Assembly (NCBI RefSeq): GCF_015356825.1
Contig: NZ_JAACYW010000038.1
Coordinates: 1 to 59,581 of the forward strand
Source: Catenulispora rubra
GTDB taxonomy: Bacteria > Actinomycetota > Actinomycetes > Streptomycetales > Catenulisporaceae
DNA: 59,581 nt
Reading direction: 5' to 3'
The number at the start of each line of letters is the position of its first letter. The stretch's first letter is position 1. The notes under the pieces were generated by a model. The model had not been told where the DNA came from and did not search any database. It saw only the letters and a program-made list of their open reading frames with translations. This document shows, piece after piece, positions 44,501 to 52,042 of the stretch. Made by a program: the position numbers and the translations under genes.

Positions 44501-44947
44501 CAGCCGTTCGAACAACTGGGGCGGCCGCTTCCGGGGCTGACCGCCGGGGATCGCGCGTCGAAACTGCTCGTCCGGTCCTTCATCACGCCGGAGCCGGCAC
44601 AACTCGGTTACCTGATCCCCCAGACCACGTTCTTCGCGTGGTCGATCGCCGCACTCCGGGCTCGAGGCTGGCAGCGTGGCCCCCTGGCCGCCGCTTCGCT
44701 GGCCGAGGGCCCACGCTGGCACCGCAGCCTGCGTTCGGTCGGTGGCGGTCGGCACGTGGTCATGGAGCTGGAGCCGGGCATTCAGGCCGGGGCTCCGGGC
44801 TATAGCGAGCTTCAGTTCATCACCGCGGTCTGGCTGAGCTCGACCGGCGAGAGCCCCGAATTCGACCGCCACGCGCTGCCGTGGTCCGAACTCGACGACG
44901 CGACAGCCGCGCAGGTGCTGCGCCAGCTGGAGGAACTACAGGGGTAG
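41573..44947 (+). CDS. large DUF4132 (MolR-like) protein
   Basis: 1124 residues, soluble, mostly helical with HEAT-like repeats in the first two thirds (LPAVALLPGIRSAQQAVALG, AEAISALLDRAEDPRVLSRL). The C-terminal DUF4132 domain follows: LVWGVYDEQENVLGSFRVAE, LSYADVSDAHYEIPPRAKVG, VVADYEILQPFEQLGRPLPG. DUF4132 proteins are widespread and of unknown role; MolR was linked to molybdate but without mechanism. No ribosome site precedes ATG 41573; CATACT at 41558-41563 would fit a -10 for a leaderless transcript. Confidence 0.85.
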   Translation: MSDDQFGTARRDPEDEFTLPSAYDGRRIVDRSRFGFGKHPDIDRSGAERVLARRRQPDSGLLRLIEQARTSPESDPELAEALSGVDAFDLAVQSPLQAALIATVIRDSEYSNPDDVANVEIWECARDLAFAMKAFAHFCLLDHEPGLVRLRPADQPPMLLDDWPQLKRLLELRRRVPGPDHDDAKRAAVRLREDDRTGFHRTLTSFLFPEEADWSRSDREAATQGLLPAVALLPGIRSAQQAVALGEAARVQPWKWDGDLDIELTFLTYAGADALPFLVAWLDLGHRCEPGEPCAAHERILDLIARIPRAEAISALLDRAEDPRVLSRLHEAVARFPRRALRVLAEAEPTSIAVAVLTAVVHADPEFARSELAYLTPAGAKQVSALFPDDPDGAALLAQLPAILAAPPWRDRKRKPAQPIVVEGLTPPAETKVVWLPGEREEWLCPQDAGWAPQEGWSVLVKQIPDDAADASTALYFAAHGPDDLVRPLLADGWRPSIKADDDRARAFIARYEVLALPAVLAIERRPALRARLLVPFANPEVVALMVDGLSRLRSVQGLAMNWLRRHPETAARCAVPAALGKRGKVRRSAEAALRVVETVGVDVPAVATRAYGAEAGQAVKELLADDGLGVFPRTMPQPPPAARAALLAPIRLKDGQTTLPQSAAQAVVDMLMISKPDESYAGLAIVTEACDAASLAEFAWSLYKASREVGLRALGAFGDESTVERLLPVLREMNESGDESVGDEFRVLAATGGDRALTTLRAYAAKGRLAGIKRAAQERFDSIAEAMDLSASALSDRVVPDLGLGPEGSLELDYGARRFVVGFDELLRPWVADAAGKPLKALPKPGKNDDPELADAAYKKFAELKKTARTVAVDQVNRLESAMLSRGRWSPEDFGTYLVGHPVMRRLVRRLVWGVYDEQENVLGSFRVAEDLSYADVSDAHYEIPPRAKVGVAHPADLGAALGEWSEVVADYEILQPFEQLGRPLPGLTAGDRASKLLVRSFITPEPAQLGYLIPQTTFFAWSIAALRARGWQRGPLAAASLAEGPRWHRSLRSVGGGRHVVMELEPGIQAGAPGYSELQFITAVWLSSTGESPEFDRHALPWSELDDATAAQVLRQLEELQG

Positions 44948-44977
44948 TTTCAGTACCCGCATATAGATGGAGGCTCG

Positions 44978-45715
44978 ATGTCAGGCGGACAGCTGTACGA
45001 CACCATCGGCGCGGCCTACACGGCGACCCGCCGTACCGATGCTCGGATCGCCGCGCAGATCTGGGCGGTGCTCGGCGATGCTCGGACCGTGCTGAACGTC
45101 GGCGCGGGCACCGGGTCCTACGAGCCTCCGGACCGTGACGTCACCGCGGTGGAACCGTCGGCGACCATGCGGGCCCAACGCCCGGCCGGCGCGGCCCCGT
45201 GCATCGCCGCCAGCGCGGAAAGCCTCCCGTTCGAGGACCAGTCCTTCGACGCCGCGATGGCCTTAGCGACCATCGACCACTGGGAGGACCCCATCGCCGG
45301 CCTGCGCGAGCTGCGCCGCGTCGCCCGCCGCGTGGTGGTGTTCACCCACGACGCCAGCGACCCCGACCGCTTCTGGCTGACCCGCGACTACCTGCCTGAG
45401 CACGCCGCCCTCTGGACCGGCCGCCCTCCCCTCTCCGAGCTGGCCGCAGCGATCGCAGCCCGCGCCGAACCCGTACGCATCCCCTGGAACTGCACCGACG
45501 GCTTCTACGAGGCCTACTGGCGCCGCCCCGACGCCTACCTCGACGAACACATCCGCCGCGGCATGTCGGTCTGGTCCCGCGTCGGCCCCGCCGCCGAACA
45601 GCGGGCAGTCCGCGCCCTCCGCGCCGACCTGGCGTCCGGCCGATGGGCCGAGCGCAACCGCGACTTGCTCGGCCTTGATGAGGCAGCCTTTTGTAGTTGC
45701 CTGCTTATCGCCTGA
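44978..45715 (+). CDS. class I SAM-dependent methyltransferase
   Basis: 245 residues. Motif I TVLNVGAGTGSYEPP, strand-2 acidic residue VTAVEPSATM, ASAESLPFEDQSFDAAMALA and HWEDPIAGLRELRRVARR give a Methyltransf_11 domain; the rest is a helical cap. The substrate is unknown. GGAGG lies 6 bp before ATG 44978. Starts 30 bp after the DUF4132 stop and may be cotranscribed. Confidence 0.88.
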   Translation: MSGGQLYDTIGAAYTATRRTDARIAAQIWAVLGDARTVLNVGAGTGSYEPPDRDVTAVEPSATMRAQRPAGAAPCIAASAESLPFEDQSFDAAMALATIDHWEDPIAGLRELRRVARRVVVFTHDASDPDRFWLTRDYLPEHAALWTGRPPLSELAAAIAARAEPVRIPWNCTDGFYEAYWRRPDAYLDEHIRRGMSVWSRVGPAAEQRAVRALRADLASGRWAERNRDLLGLDEAAFCSCLLIA

Positions 45716-45765
45716 CAGCCGATATGACATGGCTCCTCGGCCCGAGCCTCTGGAAGGATCTCAGC

Positions 45766-46363
45766 GTGGGATCCGTGCTGAGCAGCCTTCATGTTGACGT
45801 CCGCGTTTCCAGCGAGACCGGACGGAACGGCGTCATCGTCGTGAGCGCCGTCGTCCATCCGATCGTCGACGGCCGCGACGTCGTCGCCGACGCCTTCGAG
45901 TCCGGACCCGGCCATGTGCCTGAGCTGCTGCTCCGGCCGGACGGGCTGCGTGCGGGCGACGAACCCCACGAGGTCGAGCTGGCCGAGGCCGATTGCACCT
46001 GGCGCTGCTGCGGTGCGCTGTGCGTGACCATCCGGCGCGACGGTGGCCAGGCTGCTCGACGACTGGCTGCGTGCCGATCCGGAGCGGTTGGGCCGTTGGC
46101 AGTTCGAGCTTGAGACCGCGTCGTCCTGGAAGCCTGACGAGATCGACGTCCTGCTGTTCCACCCACGGCCTCCGACCGCCTATGCGCCATGGCTCCAGTT
46201 CCGCACGGTCCTGACGGTCACCGACGAGGACCCCTCAGTGCAGGCGGGACGCTTCGGAGCCGAACTGACCGACAACGACCCGCGCGGCTACGCCGAGATC
46301 TGTGGCGGCTCCGCCGAATTCGCCCGCGAGCTCGGATATGAGTGGCCCCCGAGGCCGGCGTGA
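45766..46363 (+). pseudogene. frameshifted gene of unknown family
   Basis: GTG 45766 (AAGGA 9 bp upstream) opens VGSVLSSLHVDVRVSSETGR, good to CGALCVTIRRDGG at about 46047. The frame one base away continues without break as VARLLDDWLRADPERLGRWQ, SSWKPDEIDVLLFHPRPPTA and ends at TGA 46361-46363. Joined, the product would be about 198 residues. A single base lost near GACGGTGGCC (46038-46047) explains it. The 3' end overlaps the opposite-strand gene at 46288 by 76 bp. Confidence 0.55.
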
Positions 46364-47145
46364 TTTCCGGGAAGCGAAACGGTCAGCGCCCAGTAGAACG
46401 GCCAAAGGTTCGTCCCCCAGTGGGGATCGGTGGCCTCCAGGGCAGCCCGGTTGTCCGGGGTGCGCAGCAGGCAGCGGTGGCGTACGAGATCGCGTCGTTC
46501 TGACCGGGTGAGCAGGGGCGGCAGGTCCCCGTCTCGGGGGTCGTCCGCTTCGACGTCCCCGGTGACGTCGACGTTCAGGTGCTGGACGTGGTCGGCGCGG
46601 TAGTCGCGGCGGAAGTCGGTGTCCCACTCGGAGTAGCGGCCCCAGGCCCCCGAGAGGTCGATCGCGGGGCGGTGGCGACGCAGGAACGTCCAGTACAGCG
46701 GGGACCGGTCGGCGATGCCGCGCTGTGCGTGGTTGACTCCGGCGCGGACCTTCACCCCGGCCCGGGCGAAGACCATCTGCCCGAGCATCAGTCCCGGCCA
46801 GACCGGATCGGAGACGGTGATCGGCGCGTCGGCGTCGTCGGCCTGGTCGACCTCGACGATCTCGACGATCTCGTGGAGCAGCGGGTCGAAGCGCAGATCG
46901 GTGATCGGGCTCATCCCCAGCGCGGTGAACAGCTCCAGGTACTGCTCGCGGGTGATGGCCGGCCAGTCGGTGCCGACGAGGTCGAGCCAGTGTTCCCACG
47001 GCGTGTCCCACGCCGGGTCGGCCTCCGGTTGAAAGCTCAGGAGAAGCACGTCACTGAGCCTGCTGAGCGCATAGAGGGTCGTGAGGGAGTCTGCGCGATG
47101 CGCCGGGCTCCCCGGGCCGTCCGGGGTCTGCTCGTATACGGACAT
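46288..47145 (-). CDS. hypothetical protein
   Basis: 285 residues, acidic, no signal or membrane segment, no motif I recognise. Regular segments: LTTLYALSRLSDVLLLSFQP, WDTPWEHWLDLVGTDWPAIT, SDPVWPGLMLGQMVFARAGV. The last 25 residues are antisense to the end of the frameshifted gene on the other strand; one of the two 3' ends has probably drifted. ATG 47145 is the natural start. Before the transposon came in, this gene would have been the next one after dnaB. Confidence 0.65.
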   Translation of the reverse strand: MSVYEQTPDGPGSPAHRADSLTTLYALSRLSDVLLLSFQPEADPAWDTPWEHWLDLVGTDWPAITREQYLELFTALGMSPITDLRFDPLLHEIVEIVEVDQADDADAPITVSDPVWPGLMLGQMVFARAGVKVRAGVNHAQRGIADRSPLYWTFLRRHRPAIDLSGAWGRYSEWDTDFRRDYRADHVQHLNVDVTGDVEADDPRDGDLPPLLTRSERRDLVRHRCLLRTPDNRAALEATDPHWGTNLWPFYWALTVSLPGNHAGLGGHSYPSSRANSAEPPQISA

Positions 47146-47254
47146 CGATCCGAGTTCTGCGCGGAAACCGTCGCGACCCTAGGCGAGTGTAGGTCCTCGT
47201 TCTCTTCGTCCAACGGCGACGCTGTGAGCTGGGAAGAGTCCTGGATCTCAGTCC

Positions 47255-47288
47255 TTGTCCACAAGTCGCTTTCTCACAGTTCTGTCCA
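47255..47288 (+). repeat. left end of the Tn7-like element
   Basis: TTGTCCACA (47255-47263), a perfect actinobacterial DnaA box, overlaps the proposed terminus TGTCCACAAG. Then TCTCAC-AGTTC-TGTCCA (47272-47288) matches the right-end motif in sequence and 5-bp spacing. It lies just beyond the stop codon of the HEAT gene, which ends at 47294. Confidence 0.6.
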
Positions 47289-47293
47289 GTCCG

Positions 47294-48604
47294 TCACTGA
47301 AGTGGGGTGACGAGGGCGCGGCAGGTATCGCGGTCCCGTGGTAGCCCCGTCCTCCGGAACCATGGCTGAGCGCTGGCGGCGCGCCAGAGGTCCTCCCGAT
47401 CGATCAGCGCGGATAGGTAGGTGCGCTGAGCTGCCGAGAATCTGTCGCCATCCTGGTGGAGACGTGGGAATGCCGCTGTCAGGAACGAACCGAGGTCCTT
47501 GTCGAGGGTGAACATCCCGGCTAAGGGGAGCGTGGCGAGCGCGGCGGGGAGTAGTTCCGCGAAGTCGTCGACGCGTTCGACTGCTGCCCAGATCAGGTCG
47601 AATCGCAGCCAGCCCTCCTGGCCCGGCAGGTGTCCCTCGAACCAGTGATCGGCCACGGTGGGTGTGAGCAGCGCGTCTAGGATCGCGCGTGTGGCGCGTG
47701 GATCGTCCGCCAATTCGGGCGCCAGCGCGGCACAGGCCCTGACTCCGGGATGTTCATCAAGAAGCAAGGCCTGCGGGCGGGCTCCCAGCATGCCCAGAAG
47801 TCGTGCTGCTGCCGCCCGCGCTCTGGGATCCGAGCAATCGCCGGCAGTGGATTCGAGACGTTCGGTCAGCGCTGACTGCGCTTCGACCAGGTCTTGGTGC
47901 CCGCTGAGGTGGACGGCCGCTTCCAAGGCCTTGACTCTGATGCGGCCGTCGGGGTCGTCGAAGACCAAGGTCAGCGCAGCGAGAAGCTCAGGCGCGGTGG
48001 ACCGGCAGGCCAGTTTGTTCCGGGCGCGCATCGTCTGCTGGAACTCGCGGTCCAGCATCGCGGCCGCCGGTGTCTTCGGAGGAGGCGAGGTGTCATCTCG
48101 GGTGATGTCCTGCAGCCAGGCTCTGGTTTCGGCCCGCATCCGCTCGAGGTCAGCTTCGTCGCGCCCCGCAGGGTGGGCCTCAGCGATCAGCGCTGCGTCG
48201 TCCACGGCATCGAACATGCAGGACTCGGCGACACGGGCGAGGAAGTCGACCAGGTCCAGGCGCAGTGGGCGTGGTGCGGTGTCCCAAGGCAGGACGTTCT
48301 CCACGAGCTCCATGGTTCGCGGATCATCGAGCATCGCCGCGACGACAAGAGCGACCGGACCGGTAGCCGAGTAGATGCTGCCCTGGTGCAGGACTGAGCT
48401 GTCCAGATAGGCAACCGCAGCGCTGCGGGTTTGAACGTCCTTGCCGAGCAATGCCAACAACTGGAAAGGGGCATCGGAGGCCGGCCCATAGGCGTGGTCA
48501 AGCTCCGACCAGTCAGTCTGTATCAGCAGCGCGTCTACCGAGTCCACGCACCGATCGTGGCAGTAGTCGTGCCTAGGGTCGCGGCCGGGGTGGTGTGCGG
48601 CCAT
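47294..48604 (-). CDS. HEAT-repeat-like protein at the end of the Tn7-like operon
   Basis: 436 residues, no membrane segment or catalytic motif; helix pairs with hydrophobic spacing run through it (FQLLALLGKDVQTRSAAVAY, RIRVKALEAAVHLSGHQDLV, RARAAAARLLGMLGARPQAL, RATRAILDALLTPTVADHWF). ATG 48604 follows the TniQ stop by one base (TGA-G-ATG), so it is translated with the transposition genes and occupies the place of tnsE in Tn7. It could be a target selector, another accessory protein, or cargo. A GTG at 48547 is an alternative start. The stop is 38 bp from the proposed left terminus. Confidence 0.75.
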   Translation of the reverse strand: MAAHHPGRDPRHDYCHDRCVDSVDALLIQTDWSELDHAYGPASDAPFQLLALLGKDVQTRSAAVAYLDSSVLHQGSIYSATGPVALVVAAMLDDPRTMELVENVLPWDTAPRPLRLDLVDFLARVAESCMFDAVDDAALIAEAHPAGRDEADLERMRAETRAWLQDITRDDTSPPPKTPAAAMLDREFQQTMRARNKLACRSTAPELLAALTLVFDDPDGRIRVKALEAAVHLSGHQDLVEAQSALTERLESTAGDCSDPRARAAAARLLGMLGARPQALLLDEHPGVRACAALAPELADDPRATRAILDALLTPTVADHWFEGHLPGQEGWLRFDLIWAAVERVDDFAELLPAALATLPLAGMFTLDKDLGSFLTAAFPRLHQDGDRFSAAQRTYLSALIDREDLWRAASAQPWFRRTGLPRDRDTCRALVTPLQ

Positions 48605-48605
48605 C

Positions 48606-50975
48606 TCATCCAGTGGTGCGCTGGTGCTGAACTGGTGAATGCGCCTCGCCTTGGTCGATGCCACTGGTTGCGTTAACAGCCGGGCTTGCAGACGTCACGG
48701 CGACCTCCTCCCACGGATCCTCGTAAGCGGTGCCGAAGGTGTAAAGGTATGCATCCAGCAGTTCGTCGCCGGCAACTGTCAGCCGGACGGACCCCAGGTG
48801 AAGGAGGCGAACGCCAAACCGGGTTGTCGCCCAGCGGGGCAGGTCGGCCGGGCTATGGGCTGAGCCGTACCAGTCGAGGTCGGCATCATTCCGGTCGTAG
48901 CGCTCGGGAAAGGAGCGCAGCGCATGGAGGTCCCGAAAGAGGTGCAGAAGCGACGGATAACCGAATAGATCTTCCAGGAAGACGTACCAGTTTGGGGTGT
49001 GCACTCGTGGGCCGTTTCCAAGCCCGGGTTCCCGTTGGTGCGTCGTCCAGCCGCTCAGACGGCGGTCACGGTCCGGTTCAGGCAGGTTCCACGTCGGTCC
49101 GTCGGGGTCCTTGAACGACGGCTGCCATCGCAACGGCTCGTCGATGCGGTGGCGCAGCAGGTGTAGCTCTGCCTCTTCTGCGAAGAATGTGGTGAGCGCG
49201 ATTGCGTCGGTCGCACGGAAGGCAAGGTAGGCGGAACGGTCCGTGGGGCTGTGAGGCGCAAGGACACCTGGGTGCAGCCGGATGTCGCCTTCGGTGAGCA
49301 TCTCCCACAAGCACATGGTGGCAAAGCGCCGCCGCCGCTCCGTTGCCATGATCCCGGCTTTTCGACAGCCATGCTGAAATCGTGCGGGAGCGACAAACTC
49401 AAGATCGCGGAAAAGCCAGCGCCGGCGGGCGTAGTCGATTGGCGGCGGGCTAAGGCTGAGCTCTTCGACGAGGGTGTCGATTCCGATCAGAACCGAGTCA
49501 AGCCAGCCTTCGCGAGCAAGGCGACGCAGGACCGCCGAGATGGTCCTGGCCATCGACGCAGGCAACGACAGCTGCATCGCCAGGCGCCCCCACTGGTTCA
49601 CATTTCCGGCTTTCGCGATCAGCATCGCCACCGCGGCTCGGAATGCTGCGGTGTCCTTGGTCTGCGGCGGACGCAGATGATCAACCACGGAAGGCCACGC
49701 AGCCTGCGGGACCAGCTTGGCGGGAACGAACGCCAGGCGGTCGGGTGCGTGAGGCCACTCGCGACGACGCTCCATGTCAGGCGGAGGCAACGGTTTGACC
49801 ATCGGTAAGCGAGGGATCGGATTGACCGTGCGATAGACGACTCGGTCAGCGATCCGCATCAGCGGAGCACGGTGCCGCAGAAGGATTGCGTCGAGCACCG
49901 GGTCGTAGGTGTGTTGTTCGATGAGCCTGCGCTGTGGGTCAGGCTCATCGAGGGCCGCCGGGTTCTCCAGCTCGGGCCGCGGCAGGATCTTAGCCAAGAG
50001 CTGTCCGGCCGCCTCCAGACTCCCAGCTGAGAGAATTTCGTATGCTGCTGCGGCGGCTCGTCCGAAGTGCATCGGCCGAGTTGCCATGGCCACGTAGGTG
50101 GCGACGGGCGACCTGACCCCTGGCGGTTTCGGGCGCGATTGGAACTCGGAAAGTCCCTCTCTGAGCCAGTCTTCGGTCAAGCGCTCCTCGTCCAGGAAAT
50201 ACATCCTGGAGGCGTAATAGCGCATGACGGCCGACAAGCTGCCGACCGCGATTGGAGCGGGGACAGACAGCCCGGCCATTGCCACCGTGTCGGGCTGAGG
50301 GCCGGCCAGCCCCAGCAGATGGTGGATCGACTTCTGGACGCCGAGGAGCGGATGGGCGGCGTCCAGCGAACTCGTCCGGGCCGTCGACAGGTCAGCGCCG
50401 CAGCGTTGACGGCTCCGATCCCGAATCGTCGTGTCCTTGCTCGGGTGAGCGCAACGCAATCCATCGGGAGGCCGGTCCCACCGGTTTTCGCCCGAACGTC
50501 GAACCCGGTGGCATTCAGGGCACCTCCAGGCGAGGAAGATCCGATGCCGCAGACACAGGAACGACCAGTTCAGATACCACGCGATCTGCCAGCGACCTTG
50601 CGTTTCGGCCAGACATCGTGGACAGAACCGAGCTCCGGAGCCCCGCGTCCAACGGTCCCAATAGCCTTGAGGGAAGCCCGGCCGGGATTCCCCCACGACA
50701 CCCAGCGGTCGGAAGCGGTCAAGAACTGTTCCGTTCAGCACGGCGGGATCAGTGCCGGCCAGTGTCCCGACCCGGTTTAGGCAGTCCTGGTCGAGATCGA
50801 GGGTGAGACCGTAAGGCGTGCGCGGCGCGTTGAGGCCCAAAGCGGGCAGGAATGCACGCAAGGTCATCCGATAGCGGCGTGCAAGCGCTTCAAGCCAGCT
50901 CTCCAGGCTCTCTCCGGGGGCGATTGCGATCCGCAGCGGCAGCGCCTGGAGCTGCTCCGAGCCTGTTCCGCTCAC
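48606..50975 (-). CDS. tniQ: TniQ/TnsD-family target-selection protein
   Basis: 789 residues, long as in TnsD rather than the short TniQ of CRISPR-linked elements. The N-terminal TniQ domain (LPLRIAIAPGESLESWLEAL, LARRYRMTLRAFLPALGL) is followed by a zinc finger, FCPRCLAETQGRWQIAWYLN ... FLCLRHRIFLAWRCPECHRV, with ligands C..C..C..H..C..C. The remaining 600 residues would contain the DNA-reading part. TnsD binds the 3' end of glmS in Tn7; by position, this one should bind the end of dnaB. GTG 50975 overlaps the tnsC stop (GTGA). Confidence 0.9.
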   Translation of the reverse strand: MSGTGSEQLQALPLRIAIAPGESLESWLEALARRYRMTLRAFLPALGLNAPRTPYGLTLDLDQDCLNRVGTLAGTDPAVLNGTVLDRFRPLGVVGESRPGFPQGYWDRWTRGSGARFCPRCLAETQGRWQIAWYLNWSFLCLRHRIFLAWRCPECHRVRRSGENRWDRPPDGLRCAHPSKDTTIRDRSRQRCGADLSTARTSSLDAAHPLLGVQKSIHHLLGLAGPQPDTVAMAGLSVPAPIAVGSLSAVMRYYASRMYFLDEERLTEDWLREGLSEFQSRPKPPGVRSPVATYVAMATRPMHFGRAAAAAYEILSAGSLEAAGQLLAKILPRPELENPAALDEPDPQRRLIEQHTYDPVLDAILLRHRAPLMRIADRVVYRTVNPIPRLPMVKPLPPPDMERRREWPHAPDRLAFVPAKLVPQAAWPSVVDHLRPPQTKDTAAFRAAVAMLIAKAGNVNQWGRLAMQLSLPASMARTISAVLRRLAREGWLDSVLIGIDTLVEELSLSPPPIDYARRRWLFRDLEFVAPARFQHGCRKAGIMATERRRRFATMCLWEMLTEGDIRLHPGVLAPHSPTDRSAYLAFRATDAIALTTFFAEEAELHLLRHRIDEPLRWQPSFKDPDGPTWNLPEPDRDRRLSGWTTHQREPGLGNGPRVHTPNWYVFLEDLFGYPSLLHLFRDLHALRSFPERYDRNDADLDWYGSAHSPADLPRWATTRFGVRLLHLGSVRLTVAGDELLDAYLYTFGTAYEDPWEEVAVTSASPAVNATSGIDQGEAHSPVQHQRTTG

Positions 50976-52042
50976 CGCGTTGTCGACCGCATCACTGCCA
51001 ATGAAGCTGCCAGGCGCTGTCGTGCTTCCTCCGCTGCGGCATCGATCTGGACGTGCTGGAGCAGGTCGTGACTGATTCGCTCGTCGCCGGTCTGAATGGC
51101 CCGCCGGCACCCGCGAACGATAAGGCTCATCAAGGAACCGATATGCCCTGTAGTTCGCTCGAACAGGTAGTCGCTCAGCGCCGTCAGATCGCCGCGGCGG
51201 TGCTCGGCCAAGACGATCCGGCTCTGGATGGATTTGATCAGCGTGAGCCAGTCCTCGCGGCCGTGCTCCTCGGCGATGTCGAAGGCGCTGACGCCTAGGA
51301 CGGTCCAGCGTCGAGGATTCTGTGCCTGTGCGGCGTTATGGCCGGTCAAGCCGTCGCTCAGGAAGCCCTTCTCCCTCAGTCCGACACCCACGTAGACGAA
51401 CGTGACCGGGAACTCGCTGCACAACCACTTGAGATGGTTGCTCACGTCGGATCCGTCGCGCCGACGTGGATTGACGAAGTGCAGGTCGTCGATCACCCCG
51501 AGGCGGGTGCCGCAAGACAGCACGCAGTCCAGGGCATACTCACCCAGTAGCTCGGCGCTCCCACGTTGAGCTCCGGGGTGGCCATAGAACGCGCAGATCC
51601 TGCGGTTCAGCGACTTCAACGTGGTGGTAGAGCTCAACCCGACCCGGAACACTGGCAGGTGTTCGTGGCCGTCCTCAGTTGTCTCGCCGAACCGGCGGCG
51701 CTGTCGCCGGTCGAAGTCGCGAGCGTAGGTATTGACGATCGTCGTCTTCCCCATGCCGGGGAACGCATCGAAGGCCGCAGGCACCCGGATCCGGTCGGGG
51801 TCCTGCCGATTGCTGTCGATGATCTCCTCTAGGGCGACATGTGCCTCCTCCAATTGCGGAGTCCGCATGATGCCGAAGTTGGCATGCCAGTCCTTGCGGC
51901 TCTCGTTGTACTCATCGAGCGCGTCCTCGCCCAGAACGGCAAGTTGCTCCCGATTCAGCTTCTCCGGTCTGGGACGCGGTGGATCGTCGACGTAGCGGCG
52001 CCATCCGCTCTTGCGGGACAGGCTGTAGGCGGTTCCGGTCAT
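50972..52042 (-). CDS. tnsC: TnsC/TniB-type AAA ATPase
   Basis: 356 residues. P-loop FPGMGKTT (Lys99), Walker B LGVIDDLHF (Asp185/Asp186), sensor region FPVTFVYVGVGLREKGF, and a C-terminal helical part (TTGHIGSLMSLIVRGCRRAI). In Tn7-like systems it passes the target signal from TniQ/TnsD to the transposase. The ATG overlaps the tnsB stop (ATGA). Confidence 0.93.
   Translation of the reverse strand: MTGTAYSLSRKSGWRRYVDDPPRPRPEKLNREQLAVLGEDALDEYNESRKDWHANFGIMRTPQLEEAHVALEEIIDSNRQDPDRIRVPAAFDAFPGMGKTTIVNTYARDFDRRQRRRFGETTEDGHEHLPVFRVGLSSTTTLKSLNRRICAFYGHPGAQRGSAELLGEYALDCVLSCGTRLGVIDDLHFVNPRRRDGSDVSNHLKWLCSEFPVTFVYVGVGLREKGFLSDGLTGHNAAQAQNPRRWTVLGVSAFDIAEEHGREDWLTLIKSIQSRIVLAEHRRGDLTALSDYLFERTTGHIGSLMSLIVRGCRRAIQTGDERISHDLLQHVQIDAAAEEARQRLAASLAVMRSTTR

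Noticed and set aside
48606..50975. CRISPR-associated transposon
   Set aside because: The TniQ is long, and no cas genes or repeat-spacer array are present.
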